DNA from: Nitrospirota bacterium
GTDB lineage: Bacteria > Nitrospinota > Nitrospinia > Nitrospinales > Nitrospinaceae
Length of the DNA stretch: 5,627 nucleotides
Assembly (NCBI GenBank): GCA_030600405.1
Contig: JAUVMD010000110.1
Coordinates: forward strand, 1-5,627
Reading direction: 5' to 3'
Shown here piece after piece: positions 1 to 5,627 of the stretch. A program made the translations under genes and the position numbers. The notes under the pieces are model-generated. The model was not told where the DNA came from. It did no database searches and saw only the letters and a program-made list of their open reading frames with translations. The stretch's first letter is position 1. Each line of letters starts with the position of its first letter.

Positions 1-60
1 AATTTTTTTCAGGTGGTCTTTGGGGTTCAAGTCAACTTTCCTCCGGCAGTTCCTGCCCAT
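1..60 (-). CDS. possible 5' end of an unidentified leftward gene (partial)
   Basis: On the - strand an ATG at 60-58 opens a frame that stays open to the window edge, giving 20 codons that begin MGRNCRRKVDLNPKD and end in HLKKI. An in-frame TGA at 66-64 lies just upstream, so this ATG is the only possible start in view. Third codon positions are mostly G or C, as in the real genes nearby, and a perfect TATAAT on the same strand sits about 20 bases upstream. Against it, 20 open codons are common by chance, no Shine-Dalgarno is visible, and no family can be recognised from so little sequence. If real, it is transcribed divergently from the transporter gene, and the dyad GGCAG-TTC-CTGCC (45-57) forms a small hairpin in its first codons. 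Confidence 0.3.
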   Translation of the reverse strand, partial: MGRNCRRKVDLNPKDHLKKI

Positions 61-79
61 GAATCATTCGGCTGTTCTG

Positions 80-111
80 ATTATAGCGGAGTACCTCCGC
101 AGGTAATTTAA
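80..111 (-). promoter_or_regulatory. possible leftward promoter with a dyad in its spacer
   Basis: Read on the - strand, a perfect TATAAT (85-80) is immediately preceded by the perfect dyad GCGGAG-GTA-CTCCGC (100-86). A poor -35 candidate, TTAAAT (111-106), would leave a 20-base spacer that contains the dyad. Long spacers holding a dyad are known from MerR-family promoters, but no MerR gene is visible and the -35 match is only 3 of 6. The box lies about 20 bases upstream of the possible leftward ATG at 60. The -10 is good; the rest is inference. Confidence 0.3.
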
Positions 112-143
112 AACCTCGACTGGTGGAAGTCACCCTTCAATTT

Positions 144-200
144 GGCCCTGACGCTCCTGTGAAAATTCCTCCGGGCGCTGCCCGGCCAGCGTCACGCCGG
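144..200. other. nested inverted repeats (structured intergenic element)
   Basis: An outer stem pairs TGACGCT (149-155) with AGCGTCA (188-194); GGC (144-146) and GCC (196-198) can extend it across a bulge. Enclosed in it is a perfect hairpin, CCGGGC-GCT-GCCCGG (171-185). A competing stem, CCGGC (182-186) with GCCGG (196-200), overlaps both, so alternative folds are possible. No T-tract follows on the + strand; on the - strand the inner hairpin is followed by AGGAATTTT, a poor terminator tail. The element lies upstream of the transporter promoter, so it would not be in that mRNA. It may be a regulator-binding region, a 3' end of an unseen transcript, or of no function. Confidence 0.35.
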
Positions 201-247
201 TTTCTCCACCGCATCACCCGACAATGAATAGCCTATCTTTCAATAGC

Positions 248-276
248 TTGTCCCATCGTATATTCGCCGTTATACT
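248..276 (+). promoter_or_regulatory. sigma70-type promoter of the transporter gene
   Basis: The -35 box TTGTCC (248-253, 4 of 6 to consensus) and the -10 box TATACT (271-276, 5 of 6) are separated by the ideal 17 bases. Transcription would begin 6-8 bases after the -10, at about 282-284, which is the ATG itself. The mRNA would therefore be leaderless, in keeping with the absence of a Shine-Dalgarno before the start codon. Confidence 0.6.
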
Positions 277-281
277 GAATC

Positions 282-1643
282 ATGATGACTGAATCGAACC
301 ACAAACGAGGGCTCTGGGCCACCCGGATGGGTTTCATTATGGCCGCTTCCGGTTCCGCCGTCGGCCTGGGCAACGTCTGGAAGTTTCCCTACATTACCGG
401 ACAAAACGGCGGCGGCGCGTTTGTCCTGGTTTATCTGATCTGCATCGCCGTGGTGGGTCTGCCCATCATGCTGGCCGAGTTTACCGTTGGACGCAAAACC
501 AGTCTCAATCCCGTCGGCGCTTTTCAACAACTCAAACCTGGCACGCCCTGGGTGGGCATCGGGTTCATGGGAGTACTCGCGGGCTTCCTCATCCTGTCCT
601 TTTACGGCGTAGTCGGGGGATGGACGATCGCTTACGTGGTCAAAGCCCTGACGCATTCCCTGGACCAGTTCACCAATCCCGCCGATGCCGGTAAATTCTT
701 CGGCAGCTTCATCGGCAATACCGGTGAGGTGATGTTCTACCATGCTCTGTTCATGGGGTTAACCATTGCCATTGTCATCAGAGGCGTGCATGGCGGTATC
801 GAAAAAGCCTGCGACATTCTGATGCCGACTCTGGTGGTGATGCTGGTCCTTCTCATGATCCGCGCGTTGACGCTGGATGGCGCCATGGAAGGACTCAAGT
901 TCTACCTGTATCCCGACTTCAGCAAACTGAGCGGCCATTCGGTATTGCTGGCCATGGGTCAGGCGTTTTTCTCGCTCAGTCTCGGCATGGGCGCCATGAT
1001 CACTTACGGAAGCTACCTGCCCGCCAAAGAGAATTTGACTTCCGCTACCCTCTACGTGGTTTTGTTCGATACCCTGATCGCCCTGTTGATTGGCTTGGTG
1101 ATCTTTCCTGCAGTATTCGCCATGGGACTGGAACCGACCGAGGGTCCCGGTCTGGTGTTCAGTGTGCTCCCGGCCGTGTTTACCGGAATGCCTTTCGGCT
1201 GGATAGCGTCGATCATCTTTTTCGGACTGCTGGCCATTGCAGCGTTGACCTCTGCGATTTCCCTGCTGGAAGTGGTGGTGGCTTATTTCATCGACCAGAA
1301 AGGATGGCAACGCAAAAAAGCCGTGCTGGTCATGGGAGGGGTAATTTTCATACTGGGGATTCCGTCGGGACTCTCCTTCGGCCTGTTGGCGGATGCCAAA
1401 CTGCTCGGCATGACGTTCTTCGATCATATCGACAACATTGCCTCCAATTACCTACTCCCCATCGGTGGCATGCTGACCGCCATTTTCGTCGGCTGGATCT
1501 GGGGCACGAAAGAGGCCCACCTGGAAATCGAGCGGCACGAAACCGAGTTCCACTGGGCGGCCTACTGGGAATTCGTCGTGCGATATATCGCCCCCATTGC
1601 CGTGGCTATTGTCTTCCTCGCCAAGTTTTTTCAAAAGAGTTGA
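282..1643 (+). CDS. NSS/SNF-family sodium-dependent amino-acid transporter
   Basis: A secondary transporter of the inner membrane that should import a small neutral amino acid or related solute with Na+; the exact substrate cannot be read from the sequence. The family hallmark GSAVGLGNVWKFPY lies in TM1 (residues 24-37), followed by GGGAF and TM2 ending AEFTVGR. TM6 carries FFSLSLGMG (229-237), the unwound substrate-binding segment of LeuT. TM8 carries A320, T323 and S324, matching the LeuT Na2 ligands A351, T354 and S355, and A26 and N31 match Na1 ligands. About 11 helices are visible, the last near 430-448. At 453 residues it lacks TM12, as do many bacterial members such as MhsT and Tyt1. 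ATG 282 or the adjacent ATG 285 must be the start, because the conserved region begins by residue 10; neither has a Shine-Dalgarno. It appears to be transcribed alone from the promoter at 248-276. No truncation or lesion is seen. Confidence 0.95.
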   Translation: MMTESNHKRGLWATRMGFIMAASGSAVGLGNVWKFPYITGQNGGGAFVLVYLICIAVVGLPIMLAEFTVGRKTSLNPVGAFQQLKPGTPWVGIGFMGVLAGFLILSFYGVVGGWTIAYVVKALTHSLDQFTNPADAGKFFGSFIGNTGEVMFYHALFMGLTIAIVIRGVHGGIEKACDILMPTLVVMLVLLMIRALTLDGAMEGLKFYLYPDFSKLSGHSVLLAMGQAFFSLSLGMGAMITYGSYLPAKENLTSATLYVVLFDTLIALLIGLVIFPAVFAMGLEPTEGPGLVFSVLPAVFTGMPFGWIASIIFFGLLAIAALTSAISLLEVVVAYFIDQKGWQRKKAVLVMGGVIFILGIPSGLSFGLLADAKLLGMTFFDHIDNIASNYLLPIGGMLTAIFVGWIWGTKEAHLEIERHETEFHWAAYWEFVVRYIAPIAVAIVFLAKFFQKS

Positions 1644-1747
1644 AAATCAACTTCTTAGAGCTAAGCCCACCTACTTTAGGGTAACCGACAAATTGAAAAT
1701 CGCTCTATTTTTTCAAAAAACTCGTTTTTATCAAAGACTTATACCTT

Positions 1748-1753
1748 TATAAT
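1748..1753 (+). promoter_or_regulatory. putative -10 box for the histidine kinase gene
   Basis: A perfect TATAAT lies in the AT-rich 139-base gap after the transporter. A start near 1760 would give a leader of about 23 bases before the GTG at 1783. The corresponding -35 is poor: TTTTTA at 1725-1730, 17-base spacer, 3 of 6. In such AT-rich DNA a chance TATAAT is quite possible, so this rests mainly on position. The gap holds no gene; its other content is short repeats of TTTTTTCAAAA (1626-1636, 1708-1718) and TTGAAAATC (1640-1648, 1693-1701). Confidence 0.4.
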
Positions 1754-1782
1754 AAATTTACAATTAATTCTAATGTAATATA

Positions 1783-3006
1783 GTGAACTCTCTCAAAAAA
1801 TACCTACAGAAACATGTCCAGGATGCCATTATCCTCTCTATATTAGCGGGGACGGTTTTCGTCAATTACTTTGTCTACGACAAAATCGCTTTTCTGGATT
1901 TCTTTTACCTTTTGGTCGTGCTGGCGGGATACTACATCGGCAAGCGATTTGCCGTGCTGGGGGCGTTTTTTGCCATCCTTCTTGTTTGGGTATTCATCCT
2001 GTCGAACAAAAATGAATATTACTCGGTCAGCAATTCCCTCCAAGCCAACCTCAATCTTGCGGTATGGGGAGGATTTCTGATCCTGGCGGCGTGGCTGATC
2101 GGCACCTTATCCGAAAATCTGCGACGCGAGTTGCAACAAACCGAACGGCTCCGTGAAGACCTGGACCACGAACGAGAACTGTTAAGCATTTCCAACCGCC
2201 AGTTGCGAAACTACAGTGTCCTTCTGGAAGAACGGGTCGAGGAAAGAACCCAAGAATTAAAACGAAGCAACCAGGAGCTGATGGATTTTGCTGCCGTCAC
2301 TTCGCATGATCTGCAGGAACCTTTACGCAAGATCGTGATGTTCGGCGACCGGCTAGAAGAACAAATTCCTAAAAAGGAAACCAAAAGCCTGGATTACCTG
2401 GATCGCCTGCGGAGATCGGCGCGTAGGATGCAGGGCTTTATCGAGGCCTTGTTGAAACTATCCAGCGTTTCTTCCGGCGCCCAGCCCTTCCAACCCGTGG
2501 ATCTGCACAAACTGACTCTGGAAGTGATTGACGATCTGGAAGCCCGGATCATCCATACAAATGCCAAGGTTAATATCGACAAACAAAAGCTACCGACGCT
2601 GGAAGCGGATGCCACACAAATGCGGCAATTGATTCAAAACCTGATCAGCAACGCCCTCAAATATCATCAGAAAGACATCCCCCCGGTAGTGGAGATAACC
2701 AGCCGACCGTTGCGTGACGGGTTCTGGGAAATCATGGTCAAAGACAACGGAATCGGCATCGAGGACCACCAGATCAACCTGGTCTTTCATCCCTTTGAAA
2801 GAGCCGGCAACGGCACTCTATTTGAAGGCACCGGCATGGGACTTGCTATCTGCAAAAGAATTGTGGACCGCCACGGCGGGTCCATTCACGTAGTCAGCCA
2901 ACCCAACAAAGGCACCTCGTTTGTCATCCTTCTTCCAGAAAAAAATAAAGAAAGAAGAAACAATTCAACCCCATCTCCAGAATTCACCACTGTTCAATCC
3001 GGATGA
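1783..3006 (+). CDS. membrane sensor histidine kinase (orphan)
   Basis: A two-component sensor kinase that autophosphorylates a histidine and passes the phosphate to a response regulator not seen here. Four hydrophobic segments (about 15-31, 36-52, 56-74 and 91-108) have only short loops between them, so there is no extracellular sensor domain; the signal is probably sensed within the membrane. A charged coiled-coil linker (about 109-170) leads to the HisKA H-box SHDLQEPLRK with phospho-acceptor H175. The HATPase_c domain shows the N-box QNLISNALKYH (285-295), G1 DNGIGI (321-326), F-box FHPFERAG (335-342), G2 GTGMGLAI (349-356) and HGG (364-366). All catalytic motifs are intact. The H-box resembles that of phytochrome-type kinases, which often work with single-domain regulators. 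The start is GTG; an in-frame TAA at 1771-1773 and no other start codon between exclude an upstream alternative, and no Shine-Dalgarno is present. The last 20 or so residues are a polar tail. The target pathway is unknown. Confidence 0.93.
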   Translation: MNSLKKYLQKHVQDAIILSILAGTVFVNYFVYDKIAFLDFFYLLVVLAGYYIGKRFAVLGAFFAILLVWVFILSNKNEYYSVSNSLQANLNLAVWGGFLILAAWLIGTLSENLRRELQQTERLREDLDHERELLSISNRQLRNYSVLLEERVEERTQELKRSNQELMDFAAVTSHDLQEPLRKIVMFGDRLEEQIPKKETKSLDYLDRLRRSARRMQGFIEALLKLSSVSSGAQPFQPVDLHKLTLEVIDDLEARIIHTNAKVNIDKQKLPTLEADATQMRQLIQNLISNALKYHQKDIPPVVEITSRPLRDGFWEIMVKDNGIGIEDHQINLVFHPFERAGNGTLFEGTGMGLAICKRIVDRHGGSIHVVSQPNKGTSFVILLPEKNKERRNNSTPSPEFTTVQSG

Positions 3007-3033
3007 ACTGTCGGTCCTTTCCTGCAGTTGATC
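3002..3033 (+). other. weak hairpin overlapping the kinase stop codon
   Basis: GATGAACTG (3002-3010) pairs with CAGTTGATC (3025-3033) in 8 of 9 positions around a 14-base loop, and the kinase stop codon lies inside the left arm. No T-tract follows, so it is not a standard intrinsic terminator. It may merely stabilise the 3' end of the mRNA, or be chance. Confidence 0.25.
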
Positions 3034-3089
3034 TGATCCCGACCTGCCCGACATCGACCCCGCCCTCGAATAGAATAAGACCCAAATAT

Positions 3090-3217
3090 TGTCATCCTGA
3101 GCGTTAGCGAAGGATCCAAGGTTGGAATTTTTATGTGACGGGGCAGAACAGAAGAAAACCCAGATTCTTTCCTTCGGCAAGCTCAGGACAGGCTAGCTTC
3201 ACCTTCTCAGAATGACA
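3090..3217. repeat. inverted-repeat intergenic element of three related units
   Basis: The ends are TGTCATCCTGAG (3090-3101) and, inverted, CTCAGAATGACA (3206-3217), 11 of 12 positions complementary. Inside, CCTGAGCGTTAGCGAAGGA (3096-3114) is nearly the inverse of TCCTTCGGCAAGCTCAGG (3170-3187). So one forward unit faces two inverted units (3163-3190 and 3191-3217) across a spacer of about 45 bases. The words resemble dispersed repeats seen between genes of many environmental bacteria, where they translate spuriously as strings like FANAQDD. There is no transposase and no clear target-site duplication. It fills the gap between two convergent genes, where its long stem could end or protect both transcripts. 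Repeat status in this genome is inferred, since only one copy of the element is in view. Confidence 0.7.
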
Positions 3218-3231
3218 GATTAATGCTCAGA

Positions 3232-4329
3232 TTAAATAAGAGTAAACCCCGAACCGGAACTCTTCAGGTTTTTGGAGGGGATGAACACTTCCTTGCCGGT
3301 CCAAGGTTCCACTTGGCCGATGCCGTGGCAGGAGATGCCATATTCTTTGCAGATGGAGTGGACCTGATCGGCGTCGTTGGCGTGGTCGACGATCACGCAG
3401 AAGCCGGTGCCCATATTGAACACTTCGTACATCTCCGCATCGCTGATCCCACCTTCTTCCTGAATCAACTCGTATACCGTTAGCAAGTCGGGTAAAGGAT
3501 CAATCACAAAACGGATATTGTCGGTTTGCACGCGGGTGAGGTTGGTGAGACCGCCGCCGGTAATATGCACCATGGCCCGAATATCAATCCCCGCTTCCAG
3601 CATTTTCATTACCGGTTGAACGTAAATTTTTGTCGGCTCCAGCAGTTCCGCACCGAGCGTACGGCCCAGAGATTCTTCGTACTGGTTGACCTTTTCCTTT
3701 TGCTCCTCCAACGTTTCGCCCAACAAAACTTTACGCGCCAGGGTCAGGCCGTTGGAATGCACCCCGCTGGCGGCGAGTCCCAGGATCAGGTTGCCGGGTT
3801 GGATATTCTGGCCGGTGTTGATTTGGTCGAGTTTCACATGACCGATGGCGGCGCCGATGAGATCGATCCCTTTGATGATCTCCTTCACCTGCGAAATTTC
3901 CCCGCCGGAAATACTGATTTCTGCCTGCCGCGCCCCTTCGGCGAGGCCGCGCCCCAACTCCTCGAACACTTTCGGGTCGGTGTGCGAACAGCCGATGTAG
4001 TCCACCATACTCACCGGCCGCGCCCCAACGCAGATGAGATCGTTCACGTTCATTGCGATGCAGTCGATACCGAGGGTGTCGTACTGGTTCATCAACTCCG
4101 CGACGATCACCTTGGTACCGACGCCATCGGTGCAGAAGGCGATGCCCTCGCCGTTGCCCAGATCGATGACGTTAGCGAAGTAACCAATATCGGCCTTCAG
4201 GGGATAGCGTTCGCTGAACTTGCGTGTCGGCAGAACGTGTTTGAGGATACCGTCCAGCGCGGTCTCGGCACCACTCTGGCTGACGCCGCTGGCTTCGTAT
4301 TGCGATGTTTTTCCGGTTGGGCTGGACAT
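3232..4329 (-). CDS. purM: phosphoribosylformylglycinamidine cyclo-ligase (AIR synthetase)
   Basis: Cytosolic enzyme of de novo purine synthesis that uses ATP to close FGAM into aminoimidazole ribotide (AIR). Family landmarks in order are: YEASGVSQSGAE (11-22), equivalent to the YxxAGVDIxAG start of PurM; TDGVGTK (67-73), the ATP/substrate loop; GIDCIAMNVNDL (87-98); VDYIG (109-113); GGE (142-144); SGVHSNG (188-194); HITGGG (255-260); and FNMGTGF (304-310). At 365 residues it is about 20 longer than the E. coli enzyme. Two places differ from the textbook enzyme: GGETAEMPG is replaced by GGEISQVKE, and the glycine-rich GGFG segment before the TDGVGTK loop is degenerate (GYFANVIDL, 49-57). This looks like the divergent subtype that I recall from archaea and some deep bacterial lineages. 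ATG 4329 fits the family N-terminus; only a weak GAG lies upstream as a ribosome site. It follows the glutamate dehydrogenase gene by 100 bases but has its own likely promoter. Other purine genes are not in view. Confidence 0.93.
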   Translation of the reverse strand: MSSPTGKTSQYEASGVSQSGAETALDGILKHVLPTRKFSERYPLKADIGYFANVIDLGNGEGIAFCTDGVGTKVIVAELMNQYDTLGIDCIAMNVNDLICVGARPVSMVDYIGCSHTDPKVFEELGRGLAEGARQAEISISGGEISQVKEIIKGIDLIGAAIGHVKLDQINTGQNIQPGNLILGLAASGVHSNGLTLARKVLLGETLEEQKEKVNQYEESLGRTLGAELLEPTKIYVQPVMKMLEAGIDIRAMVHITGGGLTNLTRVQTDNIRFVIDPLPDLLTVYELIQEEGGISDAEMYEVFNMGTGFCVIVDHANDADQVHSICKEYGISCHGIGQVEPWTGKEVFIPSKNLKSSGSGFTLI

Positions 4330-4365
4330 GATCGACTCGAGGACAGGATAAGGGTTTCTGGCGGT

Positions 4366-4374
4366 ACTATAGCA
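4366..4374 (-). promoter_or_regulatory. extended -10 promoter of purM
   Basis: On the - strand the sequence reads TGCTATAGT, an extended -10 (TGn followed by TATAGT, 5 of 6 to consensus). Transcription would start near 4359, giving a leader of about 30 bases before the ATG at 4329. The -35 region is weak (TTCCAA at 4395-4390, 18-base spacer), as is usual for extended -10 promoters. It suggests that purM can be expressed independently of the upstream dehydrogenase gene. Confidence 0.45.
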
Positions 4375-4429
4375 TTATTGCCCGCGGCCTTGGAATTTTT
4401 TGGAGGCGAAGAAGGGGGGGGTTGCCGAT

Positions 4430-5627
4430 TTAAGGATACACGCCGCGTTCCTGGATACTGAGGGCGATTTTTTCAATGGCCATGGCCATGGCGGCGATGC
4501 GGTAGGATTCGATCTTGTCGTGGGACCAGTAGCGGTCACGGATCTGCTGGAAGGCCATCCGCATGGTGTCGTCCAACCCGGAGCGGACCAGATCCAATTC
4601 GTTGGGACCATGACATAGTTTCTCAGCAAGTTCAGTCGGGATTTTATGGCCGTTGGATTCGATGGCCTGGAGCAGAAGATCGTTCTGGCTGACCTCATGG
4701 CGGCGGGTGAGGCGGCCAAACCGGATGTGCGACAGGTTCTTGATCCATTCGAAGTAAGAGACAATCACCCCGCCTGCATTGAGAAAAATATCGGGAATCA
4801 TCACCACTCCCTTTTGCCTTAAAATGGCGTCGGCACCGAAGGTGACGGGTCCGTTCGCCGCCTCGGCGATCATTTTGGCTTTGATGCGCGGAGCGTTTTC
4901 CATATGGATGACCCCTTCCATGGCGGCGGGGATCAGCAAGTCGCATTCTTCTTCCAGGATCGCGTTGCCGTCCTCAAAATACTGGGCGTCGGGATAGCCT
5001 TTCACTCCACCATGTTCTTTATTGTAAGTGTTGACGGCTTCCACACTGAGGCCATTGAGATCCATCAACGCGCCGTCGTATTCGATGATGCCAATGATTT
5101 TCGCGCCGTCCTCGGCTTCGAGGATTTTAGCGGTGTGGTAGCCGACATTGCCCAGTCCCTGAACGATAACGGTTTTGCCTTCGAGGGTGCCCTCGAGACC
5201 CGCTTTCTTTTTATCTTCCGGGTGGCGGAAGAACTCGCGGATACCGTACACCACGCCGCGCCCGGTGGCTTCGGTTCGGCCCGGGATACCTCCCAGACTG
5301 ACGGGTTTGCCGGTGACACACCCGAGACCGTTGATATCTTCCGGACGATGCTGCATATAGGTGTCGGCGATCCAGGCCATCTCGCGGGGACCGGTGCCCA
5401 TGTCCGGAGCGGGGACGCTGGTGGCGGGATTGATGTAATCTTTTTTGATCAGCTCAAAGGCAAAACGCCGGGTGATGCGCTCCATAATGTCATCGTCATA
5501 TTTTTTGGGATCGACCACCAACCCACCCTTGGACCCACCGAACGGGACGTCGACCAGCGCGCACTTATAGGACATGAGCGCCGCCAGGGCTTCCACTTCA
5601 TCCTGGGTCACCAAGGGTGAAAATCGG
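4430..5627 (-). CDS. gdhA: glutamate dehydrogenase, animal-like type (5' end outside window)
   Basis: Cytosolic enzyme that interconverts glutamate with 2-oxoglutarate and ammonium using NAD(P). The frame is open to the edge, so the gene starts beyond the window; judging by the family, roughly 90-110 residues are missing. Counting from the first full codon (5626), the substrate-binding and active-site motif VPFGGSKGG (27-35) has the catalytic lysine K33, PAPDMGTG has the catalytic aspartate D75, and the Rossmann motif GLGNVG lies at 157-162. E182 aligns with the human NAD-ribose-binding glutamate in GESDG. AEAANGP and SYFEWIKNLSHIRFGRLT (290-307) follow; the latter is close to human GLUD1. 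Between GRLT and LVRSGLDDT is a segment of about 36 residues where animal enzymes have the allosteric antenna and typical short bacterial enzymes have much less. The stop is TAA at 4432-4430. A TTG at 5614 is not the true start, because conserved sequence (RFSP before LVTQDEV) continues upstream. No clear terminator follows; an 8-G run (4414-4421) lies just after the gene. Confidence 0.93.
   Translation of the reverse strand, partial: RFSPLVTQDEVEALAALMSYKCALVDVPFGGSKGGLVVDPKKYDDDIMERITRRFAFELIKKDYINPATSVPAPDMGTGPREMAWIADTYMQHRPEDINGLGCVTGKPVSLGGIPGRTEATGRGVVYGIREFFRHPEDKKKAGLEGTLEGKTVIVQGLGNVGYHTAKILEAEDGAKIIGIIEYDGALMDLNGLSVEAVNTYNKEHGGVKGYPDAQYFEDGNAILEEECDLLIPAAMEGVIHMENAPRIKAKMIAEAANGPVTFGADAILRQKGVVMIPDIFLNAGGVIVSYFEWIKNLSHIRFGRLTRRHEVSQNDLLLQAIESNGHKIPTELAEKLCHGPNELDLVRSGLDDTMRMAFQQIRDRYWSHDKIESYRIAAMAMAIEKIALSIQERGVYP

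Noticed and set aside
27..62. Resemblance to a sigma28 flagellar promoter (TCAAGTCA ... GCCCATGA)
   Set aside because: The spacing is about 20 bases instead of about 11, both boxes have mismatches, and no flagellar gene is in view.
759..1427. 222-codon - strand frame inside the transporter gene
   Set aside because: The translation is rich in H, Q, R and E, typical of the reverse strand of membrane-protein codons; no domain or start signal is evident.
1638..1716. Possible terminator after the transporter: AGTTGA-AAA-TCAACT (1638-1652) and TTGAAAA/TTTTCAA (1693-1699, 1710-1716)
   Set aside because: Both stems are AT-rich and weak, the first has no T-tract after it, and such dyads are expected in low-complexity AT-rich DNA.
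2965..3180. 71-codon - strand frame in the convergent gap
   Set aside because: It runs through the intergenic repeat and contains the FANAQDD string typical of spurious translation of that repeat.
4380..4430. Possible terminator after glutamate dehydrogenase
   Set aside because: Only a 4-base stem (GCCT/AGGC) around an A/T loop could be found, without a following T-tract; the 8-G run is a homopolymer with no evident role.
3526..4461. Long + strand open frame (311 codons) opposite purM and the following gap
   Set aside because: It lies antisense to clearly conserved PurM, has no recognisable domain, and is a known by-product of GC-biased third codon positions.
4904..5620. Long + strand open frame (238 codons) opposite glutamate dehydrogenase
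   Set aside because: It is antisense to unmistakable GDH motifs; its translation shows no family features.

Overview
The window holds ordinary bacterial chromosomal DNA from a Gram-negative-like, moderately GC-rich organism with AT-rich intergenic gaps. The layout is two genes on the + strand (a sodium-coupled amino-acid transporter and a membrane histidine kinase) converging on two genes on the - strand (purM and a glutamate dehydrogenase gene cut by the right edge). The species cannot be fixed from the sequence. The dispersed TGTCATCCTGAG-type repeat and the divergent PurM fit non-model lineages such as Nitrospinota or the former Deltaproteobacteria, but this is only an impression from memory.

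Region by region: 1-60 may be the first 20 codons of a leftward gene that runs out of the window (weak evidence). 61-281 is non-coding and rich in short perfect dyads. It carries a good promoter for the transporter whose -10 box lies so close to the ATG that the mRNA should be leaderless, and a perfect TATAAT on the opposite strand. 282-1643 is an 11-helix NSS-family transporter. 1644-1782 is an AT-rich gap with a TATAAT box. 1783-3006 is a four-helix orphan sensor histidine kinase with a GTG start. 3007-3231 is the convergent gap, containing a compact inverted-repeat element built from three related units. 3232-4329 (-) is purM, fifth step of purine synthesis, with its own extended -10 promoter. 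4430-5627 (-) is an NAD(P)-dependent glutamate dehydrogenase of the animal-mitochondrial-like type, missing its N-terminus.

No operon logic ties all the genes together. Glutamate dehydrogenase (nitrogen assimilation or glutamate breakdown), PurM (nitrogen-demanding purine synthesis) and an amino-acid importer all touch nitrogen metabolism, but adjacency alone does not show co-regulation. I found no CRISPR array, tRNA, rRNA, transposase or phage gene, and no convincing undescribed multi-gene system. The most unusual signals are the repeat element at 3090-3217, the leaderless-looking transporter start within a general lack of Shine-Dalgarno sequences, the dyad-rich region at 45-200, and the antenna-like insert in the glutamate dehydrogenase.
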